NCBI GenBank assembly: GCA_018993265.1
Contig: JAGKSW010000037.1
Location: 1 to 64,000 of the forward strand
Direction of reading: 5' to 3'
DNA: 64,000 bases
DNA from: Nostoc sp. TH1S01
GTDB lineage: Bacteria > Cyanobacteriota > Cyanobacteriia > Cyanobacteriales > Nostocaceae
Shown: piece after piece, positions 1 through 9,222 of the stretch
How the letters are laid out: the number at the start of each line of letters is the position of its first letter
How positions within the stretch are numbered: position 1 is the first letter of the stretch
Made by a program: the position numbers and the translations under genes
Notes under the pieces: generated by a model
The model's input: the letters and a program-made list of their open reading frames with translations, nothing else
What the model was told of the DNA's origin: nothing
Databases searched by the model: none

Positions 1-23
1 TAGAGTATTTTTGCGTAGACGCC

Positions 24-92
24 TTAGCGGCTTGCTGAAGGCATCGCCTGGGTATGTTCAGCTAAAAGTTGCTTTTCTTCTTCTGTCATCAT
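24..92 (-). pseudogene. 5' stub of a transposase-like gene
   Basis: A strong ribosome binding site (AAAGGAG) on the minus strand precedes two consecutive ATG codons, and the peptide starts MMTEEEKQLLAEHTQA. This resembles, from memory, the beginning of cyanobacterial ISKra4-type transposases. After 17 codons the sequence turns into a GC-rich dispersed repeat (tagcggcttgctgaaggcat) and the frame stops. I read it as the surviving start of an insertion-sequence gene, interrupted by a repeat. The family name is a guess. Confidence 0.35.
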
Positions 93-183
93 GGCTCCTT
101 TCGCTTACAGTCCCATCTACTTCTTTAATTTCTCACGATTTATTTATCTCTTCATAAATAATAAAAAGTGGGATGCTCCCCGG

Positions 184-225
184 TATGAATACGTCCGCGC
201 ATAAGTAAGGCAAAAATTTGAGGTG
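184..225 (-). pseudogene. Fragment of IS4-like transposase 3' end
   Basis: Read on the minus strand, this stretch shares the run cttacttatgcgcggacg plus flanking bases (ctcaaatttttgcc before it, tattcat after it) with the plus-strand IS4-like remnant around 5178-5216; three bases are missing in between. It is therefore a second scar of the same element, about 5 kb away and in opposite orientation. No coding potential remains. Confidence 0.5.
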
Positions 226-325
226 CTTGTATTCAGAATAAATCAATTAGGTTTCCGGTTGAGGGTTAATATAAGCTTTATCTCTATAGCTGTTGAGACA
301 ACTTAGTATTATCAAAGATTTGTGT

Positions 326-1825
326 ATGGATATTCCACAAAGCCAATCTACAGCAAATTTATTCACAGATACATCCATCAATAAAATCTATGATGTGATC
401 GTAGTTGGTGCTGGGCCTGTTGGTTTAGCCACTGCGATTGGTTTACGTGAACGTGGGATAGACAATATTCTTGTCATAGATCAAGCTCGTGCATTTCGCC
501 AGATTGGGCAGATTGTGGATCTCCTGCCTAATGGGTTAAAAGCTTTAAAATGTGTAGACCCTAACGCTTACGAAGCAGTCAAAACAGCCAGTCTGACTTT
601 CGCTAATTCCCCGCAACCTGATGGTGAAAAAAAAGCGCAAGTCATGGAAACAAATCCGCCAAAGCCTTCTCAAGAATGGGTCTCTAAAAATTTGCAGGGA
701 AAAAAGGTTAGGTCAATTTCTTTGAGTTTCGATGTTTGGTTACAAAATTATGGCGAAGGTCGAGTTTCAATTTCTTGGTATGATTTGCAGTCTACTCTCA
801 GAAAGCTACTTCCTGAAGACAAAGTTAAACCTAACCATCGTTGCATTAATGTTGTGGATGAGCAAGAATATGGTTGCGTCCGGCTCAATTGCGTTTCTAA
901 TGTAAGTGTAGAAGCTAACCCTTATGCATACTGGGCAGACGGACAGAATAATATTGATATACTATCCCAAAATTCAGACACTACATCTCAACAATCACTG
1001 ACAAAAGCATTACGAGCTAAACTAATTGTTGGAGCAGATGGTATTAACTCTACAGTTCGTAAAGCACTTTATACAGATAGCTCTTACCAAGCTTTTGCTA
1101 AACCAGAATATTCTGGGTTTGCTGCAATCTATTGTAGAGAAATCCCCAACATTCCAAACCAACTGCGAGCGCATCTTGAAGAGAATTTTTTTGCCGGCTC
1201 ACCAATTTTAACAGTAACTAATTATGAGCGTGCGAGCGAACCCGCTTTTAGTGAATGTCCAAGAATGATGTTAATTAACAGACAAAGTATTGGCTATCTA
1301 TTACATATATTTGTACCGCTTAACTCATTGCAGAGTAAGTCTGGCAACGAATTACTTGACTTAGCTTTGCAACATTTAGAAACAGCAGGTTTTCCTGATG
1401 AACTTAAACAATTAGTGCGGCTATCTCCTCCTGAAAATCTCCAGCAACGTCCATATTACATTCATCGTGCCGCTGTTGACGCTCATCGTCCCCCAGCTTG
1501 GAGTTTAGGAAGAATTATTTTAGTTGGTGATGCAGCACATGGTATGCCTCCTTTTATGGCTCAAGGAGCTAATCAAGGCTTGGAAGATGCCATAGTAGTT
1601 ACCACATTAATTCATAAGATTGCCCAAGAAAATAACTGGAATAACAAGCAAGCTATAGCTCTAGCCTTCAAGAAATATGAGCAGATTCGTCGCCCATTTA
1701 TGGAATATATTCAAGAAGCAACTTTGACACAGTTTCCTAATTCATCAGATCAACAGTGGCAAGAATACAATCAAACAGTATATGGACGCAACTTTGACCA
1801 ATTAATTGCACAATTACGAGTTTAA
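326..1825 (+). CDS. FAD-dependent monooxygenase (aromatic hydroxylase-like)
   Basis: A class A flavoprotein monooxygenase of about 499 residues. The N-terminal Rossmann motif GAGPVG lies at residues 28-33 after a beta strand (YDVIVV). The central DG motif is IVGADGINSTVR (near residue 240) and the C-terminal GD motif is LVGDAAHGMPPFMAQGANQG (near residue 400). These three motifs define enzymes that use FAD and NAD(P)H to hydroxylate or epoxidise small molecules (PHBH, UbiH and kynurenine monooxygenase relatives). The substrate cannot be read from sequence. I start at ATG 326 rather than an upstream TTG at 293, because the extra residues look unrelated to the fold. It stands alone, followed by decayed DNA. 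Confidence 0.8.
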   Translation: MDIPQSQSTANLFTDTSINKIYDVIVVGAGPVGLATAIGLRERGIDNILVIDQARAFRQIGQIVDLLPNGLKALKCVDPNAYEAVKTASLTFANSPQPDGEKKAQVMETNPPKPSQEWVSKNLQGKKVRSISLSFDVWLQNYGEGRVSISWYDLQSTLRKLLPEDKVKPNHRCINVVDEQEYGCVRLNCVSNVSVEANPYAYWADGQNNIDILSQNSDTTSQQSLTKALRAKLIVGADGINSTVRKALYTDSSYQAFAKPEYSGFAAIYCREIPNIPNQLRAHLEENFFAGSPILTVTNYERASEPAFSECPRMMLINRQSIGYLLHIFVPLNSLQSKSGNELLDLALQHLETAGFPDELKQLVRLSPPENLQQRPYYIHRAAVDAHRPPAWSLGRIILVGDAAHGMPPFMAQGANQGLEDAIVVTTLIHKIAQENNWNNKQAIALAFKKYEQIRRPFMEYIQEATLTQFPNSSDQQWQEYNQTVYGRNFDQLIAQLRV

Positions 1826-2139
1826 TTTCCTAAATTTATACTCCAAAAAAGATTAACAATTACATGATAAGGTAAAGTAGGATAGCCTTCGGCATATATC
1901 TTTTGAAGAAGCACAACCGCAGATGTTTGGGCAGTTGATGGCGGCGGCTCCCGATTGGGATTGGGTCAAGTTGTTGGGGTAAAACTTTGGCTTGCTGAAC
2001 TAGGCATTTATCAAAGAGCTAGTGCTTTGCCAGAATCGGTACACTATACAATTATGAATATCATGTACATAATTTTTAGGGATGCCTCCCAGCCTTAAAT
2101 CGATTGGATGAACATCCGTTACAGAATTTGATTGCTCCC
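1826..2139. other. Intergenic, possible gene remnants
   Basis: No intact gene seen. A short plus-strand frame around 1900-1980 reads like part of a normal protein (..FEEAQPQMFGQLMAAAPDW..) and stops after a few codons, so the stretch may hold the end of a lost gene. I cannot name the family. Confidence 0.3.
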
Positions 2140-2343
2140 TTAAACATCAATATTTATCTGTTCTATCTGTCTAGCCGCTTTTTCCCAAAGCTTGGCAGAA
2201 TTTTCGTCTTGCCAATGTGTTCGCAAATTTTCGGCTTTTTTATGACAAATTCGTTCTAACATTTCTAACACTGCTGCCAATGTTAATTGCTCAACAATCG
2301 ACTCTAGGGAATCCATGTATTCTTTGGTCATAGTCAATCTCAT
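2140..2343 (-). CDS. Small hypothetical protein
   Basis: A 67-residue, largely helical acidic-basic protein (MRLTMTKEYMDSLESIVEQL...). No recognisable motif, signal peptide or membrane segment. The start could be ATG 2343 or ATG 2331 (MTKEYMDS...); there is no clear ribosome binding site for either. Proteins of this size and helical pattern are common beside mobile-element debris in Nostocales and sometimes act as antitoxin-like partners, but nothing here shows that. Function unknown. Confidence 0.45.
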   Translation of the reverse strand: MRLTMTKEYMDSLESIVEQLTLAAVLEMLERICHKKAENLRTHWQDENSAKLWEKAARQIEQINIDV

Positions 2344-2607
2344 CAATTACTTATAATTATGCCCATCAATTGGAGCTTTAAATTGTTGATTATGCTATTT
2401 TATCTTTACCTTAGCTTAACCAGAAGCTCTGTATATTAATGCTTTGAGATTCTTTATACAAAGAGAAGAGAGTTTTGAAATCATATTCAGACAAAGATGG
2501 TAGTATTACCTTTGAAGAGTTAAAGCAAGCATTTAACCTAGCATTCAAAAAATCTAATACCAAATTCCCAATCCCTCAAAGCATTCACGCTAAGAGGGAT
2601 TTGCAAT

Positions 2608-3660
2608 CTATGGTTCAATTTTATTCCTCCAATTTTTCGCCCACGGAAAAATAGTAAATACAACTATACTAAGTAAACCCCAAACTGGATTTGTTTCGGG
2701 TACAGTTTTTGTTTGAATAGTTACAGTAACATTTTTATCAAGTGCATCGCCTGAATTATTAATGTATCCCAAAGCATCCTGATCATTAAGTGCGTAAGCC
2801 CGCAAAAAAAGCGCACTCCAACGGGCTATAGTTTCAATTGATTCTTCTTGAGATAAAGTTGGATTGTTCGGATCTAATCTAGCACCAACGGGATTATTAA
2901 CATTAGTAATACCATAATGGTTAACTCCATTAATAGTAATCAATGCTTTGGGAGGCTCTTGAATTAAATTGTAGCTTTCTTGCGCTAGTCCTATAGGTAT
3001 TGAGCTATCTAAGTTTCCATGTAATAGAGCTATAGGAATCCCTTGATTTTTAATCGGAATAAATTGACCTGTCCCTACATTTATACTTGTGCCAAAAAAT
3101 GCTGCTGCTCGTAATTGTTGAGGAAGTTGAAATTGTCCTTCACATACTGGGTATATACAGGAATTATCAATCGCAGTCAGGCCAACTGAACCACCAAAAG
3201 AATGCCCCAGTAATACTAAATTATTTGGATCGAGAGTCCCTGAGAGCGGTGAATTGGGATTTGAGTTCTCTGCCACCATAAAATTTAAAATATCATTAAT
3301 TTGTGATGCCTCTGGTAACAGTCCAGTAAACCCAAAAGCTGGCAGGGAACGAATTCTTCTCGGAACAATTACTGTAAATCCATAACTAGCTACAATGCTA
3401 GCGTATTGAGAATATTGTAATGTCTCAACACGAGAACCAGGCAAAAACAAGGCAATAGGATACTTTGACTGGTTACTATTAGAATTAGCAACATTAGGAA
3501 AGTAGATGTCTGCTGAATCTCCATTAGTTGTAACAGTGGTGTGATAATTATTTACTGTCGTAAATAAAGGCGATGGACTAAAACCGCCTGCCAATGCTGT
3601 TTTTCCATTTGCTAGATATAATAATGTGCTACCTGTTAGCAGTAAAAAATATTTGTTCAT
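2608..3660 (-). CDS. Secreted alpha/beta hydrolase with PEP-CTERM-like tail
   Basis: A 350-residue exported hydrolase. It starts with a signal peptide (MNKYFLLLTGSTLLYLANG, then ALA). The nucleophile elbow GHSFGG sits near mid-protein and a late histidine (NGVNHYGITN) fits the catalytic triad of lipase, PAF-acetylhydrolase or chlorophyllase-like alpha/beta hydrolases. The C-terminus has a VPETNPVWGLL motif, one hydrophobic segment and a basic end (KNWRNK), the layout of a PEP-CTERM sorting signal with PET in place of PEP. I prefer ATG 3660 over an upstream TTG at 3717, because the signal peptide begins there. It probably acts outside the plasma membrane on an ester substrate. Single gene, no operon. 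Confidence 0.75.
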   Translation of the reverse strand: MNKYFLLLTGSTLLYLANGKTALAGGFSPSPLFTTVNNYHTTVTTNGDSADIYFPNVANSNSNQSKYPIALFLPGSRVETLQYSQYASIVASYGFTVIVPRRIRSLPAFGFTGLLPEASQINDILNFMVAENSNPNSPLSGTLDPNNLVLLGHSFGGSVGLTAIDNSCIYPVCEGQFQLPQQLRAAAFFGTSINVGTGQFIPIKNQGIPIALLHGNLDSSIPIGLAQESYNLIQEPPKALITINGVNHYGITNVNNPVGARLDPNNPTLSQEESIETIARWSALFLRAYALNDQDALGYINNSGDALDKNVTVTIQTKTVPETNPVWGLLSIVVFTIFPWAKNWRNKIEP

Positions 3661-4179
3661 GAGTAAAAAACCAGGAAAAATTTTAGCGATTCTACTGAAA
3701 TTATTGACTATAGTCAAGTATTAGCAATACAAAAAAACTAAATTTAAAAATTGAGCAAATTTATTCTCAAACCATGAATAATAAATTTTTACTTAAAGAA
3801 ATATTTTTACTGACTAATACCTTTGCCGTCAGAATACATCCGTCAGAACGGTTCAAGAATCAGGGGAAGATTTGGTAAATGAATATCTTAGTATACGCTG
3901 CGATATAATCTATTGACACTTGTCTTTCAACATTATTATTTGAAATTGGACGACTCCCATCTATTTCTATCTTGTCTTGAATTTGAAGCGAGAAACAACC
4001 GTGAAATCCAGCGATCCGCAAAAGCTACAGACATTATTTACCGAACTGTTTCAAACCAACTTGTAAATTTATGAACCGTTCTTTGTTCAGAATTTTGGTA
4101 TGGGGGTGGGGATTAAGTAGGTGGTTGCAATTAAATATAAGATAGAGTCAGTTCAAAAAACAGGTAGTACCAGATGCCT
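3661..4179. other. Intergenic, no gene seen
   Basis: AT-rich sequence upstream of the hydrolase and before the insertion-sequence debris. It should contain the hydrolase promoter on the minus strand, but I see no convincing motif. The last 200 bases probably already belong to degraded mobile DNA. Confidence 0.3.
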
Positions 4180-4793
4180 GCTCCATTAAGAGTTGCATTA
4201 ACTCCCGTTAGAAGATTTGACGCTGGCTCAGTTGCGAGAAGCGACAACAGTTCCACAGAGAACACGCGATCGCGCTCACATGATTCGATTAAATGCCCAA
4301 GGGCGGAATGTGCCAGCAATTGTATTGGTAGCCAAAAGCTCATGCCACAAGTAGGTAGTCGTGGTGGTCGTATTAGTATTTTGGGTTTGTGGGAGCCGCA
4401 AGTTAGTTTTGAGTATGCTTTGGTTCAAGGTCGGTTCAAAACACAGCGTTACATTGAAGTGATGGATTGGGTTGCAGCTAAAGCCCAACAAACTTTAGAT
4501 GAAACTGGTCGGATCACTGTGGTTGTTCAAGACAATGGCTCCTTGCATAAAAGTAACAAAGCAAAACAACGATGGCAACAATGGCTTGAACAAGGATTAT
4601 ACCTGTTTTTCTTACCACCATATTCCAAATGAATCGAATTGAGTCGGAGTGGCATCAATTGAAAACTCATGAGATTGCTGGACAGATGTTTGATAATAAT
4701 TATGATTTAGCGATGGCAATTATTGATGGCATTGAAAAAAGAAGCCTTAAGGATGGATATGCTCTTGAGCGTTTTATATTTAATTGCACCTAG
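4180..4793 (+). pseudogene. IS630-family transposase, frameshifted remnant
   Basis: Three successive reading frames together spell an IS630/Tc1-type transposase. Around 4222-4320 one frame reads LTLAQLREATTVPQRTRDRA, typical of the N-terminal helix-turn-helix region. From about 4330 another frame carries the DDE domain, with VVVQDNGSLHKSNKA (second acidic residue) and FFLPPYS. After a small deletion the third frame, 4629-4793, gives NRIESEWHQLKTHEIAGQMF, the conserved C-terminal part with the final Glu. No intact product can be made. Terminal inverted repeats were not found. Confidence 0.8.
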
Positions 4794-4811
4794 CTACTTA
4801 ATATAGTAATT

Positions 4812-5246
4812 TTGGTCAAAACCAATCTTGAAACCTATGCTCGTAGCCATGTAGTTTTATTTTCTAGCGACCTAGATTTGAAGGCTGATAAAATTATTGA
4901 CTATTACAAGCTACGTTTTCAGATTGAGTTTAATTTCCGGGATGCAAAACAGTTTTGGGGTCTAGAAGATTTTATGAATCTGAGCCAAACTGCGGTCACT
5001 AATGCTGCTAACTTAGCCTTTTTATGGTTAATTTATCTCATCATCTTCTTGCTGATTTCCGTAAGTATAATCCGAACTCTGGCATTATTGACCTAAAAGC
5101 TTATTACCGTGGTTTTCGATATGTACGTGAAATTTTAAAAATGCTTCCCGAAAAACCTGAGCCGATTTTATTAGCTCAAATTTTTGCCAAGCTTACTTAT
5201 GCGCGGACGTATTCATCCCATTTCTACAGGCATTGAACCCTCGTAA
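4812..5246 (+). pseudogene. IS4-like transposase, C-terminal remnant
   Basis: The frame from 4812 carries the last third of an IS4/IS701-type DDE transposase, including YKLRFQIEFNFRDAKQFWGL, the usual Y-(2)-R-(3)-E-(6)-K signature around the catalytic Glu. A one-base loss near 5030 shifts to the frame MVNLSHHLLADF... (5024 onward), and a second shift near 5200 leads to ..RIHPISTGIEPS ending at 5246. The N-terminal two thirds are absent. A further scrap of the same 3' end lies at 184-225 on the other strand. Confidence 0.8.
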
Positions 5247-5640
5247 ATTGGCGAAGGTATTGACTAGCGAACATTATTTTCAAGCACAAAAGTTTGTCGG
5301 TACATTTCATTTAGAACAAATTCGCTTAGCAAGAACTCCCAAAGAAGCAGCAAAAATGGGTAGAGAAAGAAGCCGTCCTTTGCGCCAAGATTGGGAGCAA
5401 GTCAAAGACGGTATTATGAAGAAAGCGGTGCTACGTAAGTTTAAAACTCATACAGATATTCGGGAAATCCTACTAAATACAGATGATCAAGAAATTGTTG
5501 AAAATTCTCCCATTGATTATTATTGGGGTTGTGGAGCTGATGGTAGTGGCAAAAATATGTTAGGGATAATTTTAATGGAAGTCCGCGATATACTACGCAC
5601 AGATGATGACACAAAACTTGGAAATGTTACGGTAAAATAA
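5233..5640 (+). pseudogene. NADAR-family N-glycosidase, N-terminally truncated
   Basis: The 135 residues match the C-terminal two thirds of NADAR (YbiA-like) proteins: SEHYFQAQKFVGT, RTPKEAAKMGRERSRPLRQDW, a DIREILLNT segment and the diagnostic ending YYWGCGADGSGKNMLGIILMEVR. Complete members have about 160 residues or more and begin with a substrate-binding part (Y.FSNF-type) that is missing here. The open frame begins with a TTG inside IS4-like sequence, so the transposon remnant replaced the 5' end. NADAR enzymes hydrolyse N-glycosidic bonds in riboflavin-pathway intermediates or ADP-ribosylated molecules. This copy is probably not functional. Confidence 0.75.
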
Positions 5641-5841
5641 ATTGATTGCAGAGCATATTCGCTCTTGGAAACATTGAAAGCTAACTCACCAAGAGAGATA
5701 GATTCACCAGCAATTATTACTAAAAATATTTTCAAGGAAATAGATTAATAAATGTTGACTTAGAATTACAAACAGTAGGTTTTTGTAAACTTAAGTTAAA
5801 GCGAACAGAACTTGAAAGGAGGAAACAAAGGAGGCAAAAAT

Positions 5842-6147
5842 ATGCTCTTATCAACAATCAAAGTCAAGAAATATTGTAAATGGTTTTGGGACGAAAGCCT
5901 GGGTGGTGAGTACGATGCTTGGGGTACTAGTACTTATTTTCTCGAAATTGGTAATGATTTTTATCCTCTCAGACAAATAGAAGTTTACGAAAATGGCAAC
6001 GTATTATTTTATGATAGTAGCCACTTCGCTGACAATTACGGAATGTTATGTGATAAACCAATTCCAGAAGAAGATATTCGAGAATTTAGTATTACGAAAG
6101 CAGAATTTGAACAAGTGTGGAATACAAAAATTCCAATGAATCGCTAA
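5842..6147 (+). CDS. Small protein resembling DUF6881
   Basis: A 101-residue cytosolic protein. The start at ATG 5842 follows an excellent ribosome binding site (AAAGGAGG, 7 bases upstream); an upstream TTG would translate the ribosome binding site itself. The sequence has many aromatic residues (KYCKWFWDESLGGEYD, YFLEIGNDFYPLRQIEVYENG) and ends in an acidic helix (ITKAEFEQVWN). The pattern of a beta-rich domain with '.EIG.D.Y.LRQIEVYENG.' reminds me of DUF6881, a family often encoded near toxin or immunity genes. That assignment is tentative. It lies 200 bases after the broken NADAR gene. Confidence 0.55.
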   Translation: MLLSTIKVKKYCKWFWDESLGGEYDAWGTSTYFLEIGNDFYPLRQIEVYENGNVLFYDSSHFADNYGMLCDKPIPEEDIREFSITKAEFEQVWNTKIPMNR

Positions 6148-6192
6148 GTTTGGGTAGTATATTTATTTAAAGTGTTGCTGACTTAGACTTAA

Positions 6193-6864
6193 TTAAGTAG
6201 ATAAATTACAACTTCGTTCAATAGTCCAATGGCGATCGCTTGATTGATAAACTTTCACTCCAACTAAACCGACGCTAGTCACCAACTGATTCACCTCATC
6301 TAGTGTGAGTGCAGCGTGGAGAGAATCACGAAATAACTTTTGCTGACGGGGATCATAGTCATGGCCAATGCTAGATACTAAAGCATTCATGGTCATTTCG
6401 TCGGCTGGACGTAATAAATCACGAATCAACAGACCACCGTTGGGTTTGCTGACTCGCTTGATTTCTTGAAAAAACGGTAGAGGATCAGGTAAATGGTGTA
6501 CCAAGCTATTGGAAATCACCAAATCAAACATTTCATCTGTGTAGGGTAACTGTTTCGCATCCACCAATTCCAAGGAAATTTGCTGTTGTAAACCAGCCTG
6601 CTGAACATGTTGTGCTGCAATTTGCAACATATTCTGAGCTAAATCAATGGCGATCAATTGCCATTGAGGACGCATTTGACCGATGATCACTGGAATGCGA
6701 CCAGGGCCAGTTCCAGCATCTAGTACTAAACATTGTTCTGTAGAACAAAGAGCGATCGCTTCCTGAGCAAAAGCTGTATTGATCTCAGTAAAATCCATTG
6801 CATCATAATCAATGGCTTCTTCCCAAGTATCCATTACTTCTGGTTCCAAGACTCTTTCCATCAT
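6193..6864 (-). CDS. Class I SAM-dependent methyltransferase
   Basis: A 223-residue Rossmann-fold methyltransferase. Motif I is VLDAGTGPGRIPV (about residues 47-59), followed by the acidic end of beta 2 (LIAIDLAQNM), motif with LVDAKQLPY, and motif IV FDLVISNSLVHHLPDP, then the post-motif ISNGG-type stretch RVSKPNGGLLIRDL. These are typical of the Methyltransf_11/25 group acting on small molecules or lipids. The acceptor cannot be deduced. The gene reads away from the divergent TPR gene; only about 110 bases separate them, so both promoters should lie there. Confidence 0.8.
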   Translation of the reverse strand: MMERVLEPEVMDTWEEAIDYDAMDFTEINTAFAQEAIALCSTEQCLVLDAGTGPGRIPVIIGQMRPQWQLIAIDLAQNMLQIAAQHVQQAGLQQQISLELVDAKQLPYTDEMFDLVISNSLVHHLPDPLPFFQEIKRVSKPNGGLLIRDLLRPADEMTMNALVSSIGHDYDPRQQKLFRDSLHAALTLDEVNQLVTSVGLVGVKVYQSSDRHWTIERSCNLST

Positions 6865-6972
6865 CCACTCTGGTATTCAATCAACAATAACTACAGTAAT
6901 TGTTTTGGATGAAAGATAAACATTGATTTTGGGAACACTTGATTTACTAGCCTATTTAACGGGAATTGGTCA

Positions 6973-8052
6973 ATGTCAGACGGTGAATGGAAAAATAACT
7001 TCAAAAGTACCTCTCCTGCGCCAGTGTCTACAAACCGCCTTACACCAATCAAGCGCAATACCATTACCCATGAATTTGACCAAAATGCACCAGAAGAGAT
7101 GTTTGCTGAAAATAGCAACACTCAATTATGGGAAGCATCTGAACTATTGCGCCAAGGAATGCAACAGCAACAAGCGGGAGAACTTATACAGGCTTTAAAG
7201 TCGTTGCAAAAATCTCTAGAGTTGTTTGAGGCAGTTGGAGATATAGAACAACAAGAGCAGGCACTATGTTTTTTAGCAGTAGTCACCTACGCTTCTGGAG
7301 ATTATAAAAGTACGATTTCTTATGCCAAGCAGTGTCTCGCTTTGAAAAAGGAGACTCCTGATCCATCTGTACAGATGCAGGCATTTTCTCATTTAGGTAA
7401 TGCTTATCGTCACTTGAATGAACATACCAAAGCGATTAAATATTTAGAAGAGTGTTTAAAAATTACCCGTAGCTTGCAAGACAAACGCAGTCAAGTTGCT
7501 GCTTTAAATAATCTGGGATTAGTTTACAAAGCATCAGGTAACTTAACACGAGCAATTGAGTATCAAGAGCAAAGCTTAAAACTTGTGCAAGAACTCCAAG
7601 ATAACTGGGGTATAGAACAAGTACTGAAAAATCTGGGTAATGCTTGGTATGCTCTAGACAATTATCCTAAAGCGATCGCCCATTATGAACAATGTGTCAA
7701 AGTTGCACGCATTCTCAACAACCCGCGTAGTGCCATTCAGGTACTCAAGAATTTAGGTAATGCTTGTTATGCTACCAATGACTACGGCAAAGCCATGACT
7801 TATTATGAAGAACGTTTGCAACTAGCCAGAGAATTAAAAGACAAACGTAGTGAAGAACAATCTCTAGGTAGTTTAGGGGTGACTTGTGAAGCTTTGGGAG
7901 ATTACAGCCAAGCAATTAAATATTATGAACAACGCTTACTCTTAGCTAGAAGTATTAAAGACCGTCGAATCGAAGAACAAGCTCTCGCTAGCTTAAAAGT
8001 TGCTTGCTATGCCTTGGGTGATTACGCTAAAGCTATGCAATATCAGCAATAA
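6973..8052 (+). CDS. Tetratricopeptide repeat protein
   Basis: A 359-residue protein built almost entirely of TPRs of the 40-residue LGN/Rapsyn type (consensus ..ALNNLGLVYKASGNLTRAIEYQEQSLKL..). About seven repeats run from residue 55 to the end; the last one is cut after its first helix (YALGDYAKAMQYQQ). The first 40 residues are polar and probably disordered. There is no enzymatic, membrane or CHAT domain, so it is likely a cytosolic adaptor. The strong similarity of neighbouring repeats at DNA level suggests internal duplication. Confidence 0.8.
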   Translation: MSDGEWKNNFKSTSPAPVSTNRLTPIKRNTITHEFDQNAPEEMFAENSNTQLWEASELLRQGMQQQQAGELIQALKSLQKSLELFEAVGDIEQQEQALCFLAVVTYASGDYKSTISYAKQCLALKKETPDPSVQMQAFSHLGNAYRHLNEHTKAIKYLEECLKITRSLQDKRSQVAALNNLGLVYKASGNLTRAIEYQEQSLKLVQELQDNWGIEQVLKNLGNAWYALDNYPKAIAHYEQCVKVARILNNPRSAIQVLKNLGNACYATNDYGKAMTYYEERLQLARELKDKRSEEQSLGSLGVTCEALGDYSQAIKYYEQRLLLARSIKDRRIEEQALASLKVACYALGDYAKAMQYQQ

Positions 8053-8197
8053 GCAAGGGACAAAGGACAAATGACCTTTGTCCTAAAATCGCTGCTACAA
8101 TGGAACTCGTGCCAATTTCAGTATTCAGTCATCAACACAGCTAGCGAGATTTTACTGAAATTCAACATCAGGTGCTGATCCCAACAACCGTAGTTTC

Positions 8198-8899
8198 ATG
8201 AGCAGCGACATTCAACTCAGTCTCTTTGGCGAATCTAACTTCAATCAAAAAGACCAAATTCCTACAGATGCTAAAATTCCCATTCCTGCGGGAACATACA
8301 CCAACATGACCGAGTTGGCACAGCACTGCAACCAGTGTCAGCGTTGCGAATTAGGACAAACTCGTACTCATGCTGTGGTAGGGCGCGGTAATCTCAAAGC
8401 ACCAATCATGATTGTCGGAGAAGCGCCAGGTCAAAGCGAAGATGAAACAGGTTTACCATTTGTCGGTAGGTCTGGGCAGCTGCTAGAGAAAATATTGGCA
8501 TCTGTAAATTTAAATACTGAGCATGATGTCTACATTGGCAACATCAATAAATGCAGACCACCAAATAATCGGGTTCCGACTCCGATTGAAATGGCAGCTT
8601 GCCTACCATATTTATTAGAGCAAATTCGTTTAGTTGATCCCAAAATCATTTTGTTAACAGGTGCAACGGCAGTCAAAGGTTTAACTGGTGAAAAACAGGG
8701 AATCACAAAAATTCGCGGTCAGTGGATAGAGTGGGAAGGCCGCTTGTGTATGCCAATTTTTCACCCTTCTTACTTATTGCGTAACCCGTCTAAAGAAAAA
8801 GGCAGCCCAAAATGGTTAATGTGGCAAGATATCCAGACAGTACGCGCTAAGTATGATGAAATTAAACAAAGTCTTTTAGGTGAAAACGACAAAGCTTAA
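8198..8899 (+). CDS. Family 4 uracil-DNA glycosylase
   Basis: A 233-residue iron-sulfur uracil-DNA glycosylase. Cysteines 47, 50, 119 (NKCRPPNNRVP) and 135 are placed to bind a [4Fe-4S] cluster as in family 4 enzymes. The uracil-recognition motif GEAPG (74-78) with ED.TGLPFVGRSG follows, and the C-terminal HPSYLLRN (His189) is the second catalytic motif. The enzyme removes uracil from DNA, starting base excision repair. The N-terminal 35 residues form a species-specific extension. No partner genes nearby. Confidence 0.92.
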   Translation: MSSDIQLSLFGESNFNQKDQIPTDAKIPIPAGTYTNMTELAQHCNQCQRCELGQTRTHAVVGRGNLKAPIMIVGEAPGQSEDETGLPFVGRSGQLLEKILASVNLNTEHDVYIGNINKCRPPNNRVPTPIEMAACLPYLLEQIRLVDPKIILLTGATAVKGLTGEKQGITKIRGQWIEWEGRLCMPIFHPSYLLRNPSKEKGSPKWLMWQDIQTVRAKYDEIKQSLLGENDKA

Positions 8900-9222
8900 A
8901 TTAAGCTTAATTTTTGAGATTTATTTGATAGATTTTGCAAAAAATATAGATGTTCAGAAAAAATTTTGTAATCTAAATTTTTAGAAACAAAATTATTGAA
9001 TCTAATTTGATAAATATCAAATCGTAAGTATTCAGGATTCAGAAGAGTTAAAAAATCAGAAGCAATATTTGATGAATCAATTTACTTATCCTATAAATAC
9101 TTATAAATTCTGAATTCTGGCTCCTGACTCCTGAATTCTGTTTGATAATATTTTTTAATCAGATATTAGATAAATTACTATAAAATTTCTACAGACTTGC
9201 TTAACTCGTCATTAGTGGAACT
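8900..9222. other. Intergenic, AT-rich, with STRR-like repeat
   Basis: No gene seen. Around 9112-9143 lies a run of related heptamers (attctgg, ctcctga, ctcctga, attctg), a dispersed repeat type also found at 16165-16195 and 63150-63178. The promoter of the GAF gene should be in the last 100 bases. Confidence 0.4.

Noticed and set aside
2440-2650. EF-hand-like frame (SDKDGSITFEELKQAF) on the plus strand
   Set aside because: The first loop position is Tyr instead of Asp, no start codon with ribosome binding site is present, and the frame runs into the antisense of the hydrolase gene. It may be a scrap of an EF-hand gene but cannot be supported.
4131-4491. Minus-strand ORFs over the IS630 remnant
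   Set aside because: They are shadows of the decayed transposase, which reads on the plus strand in three frames.
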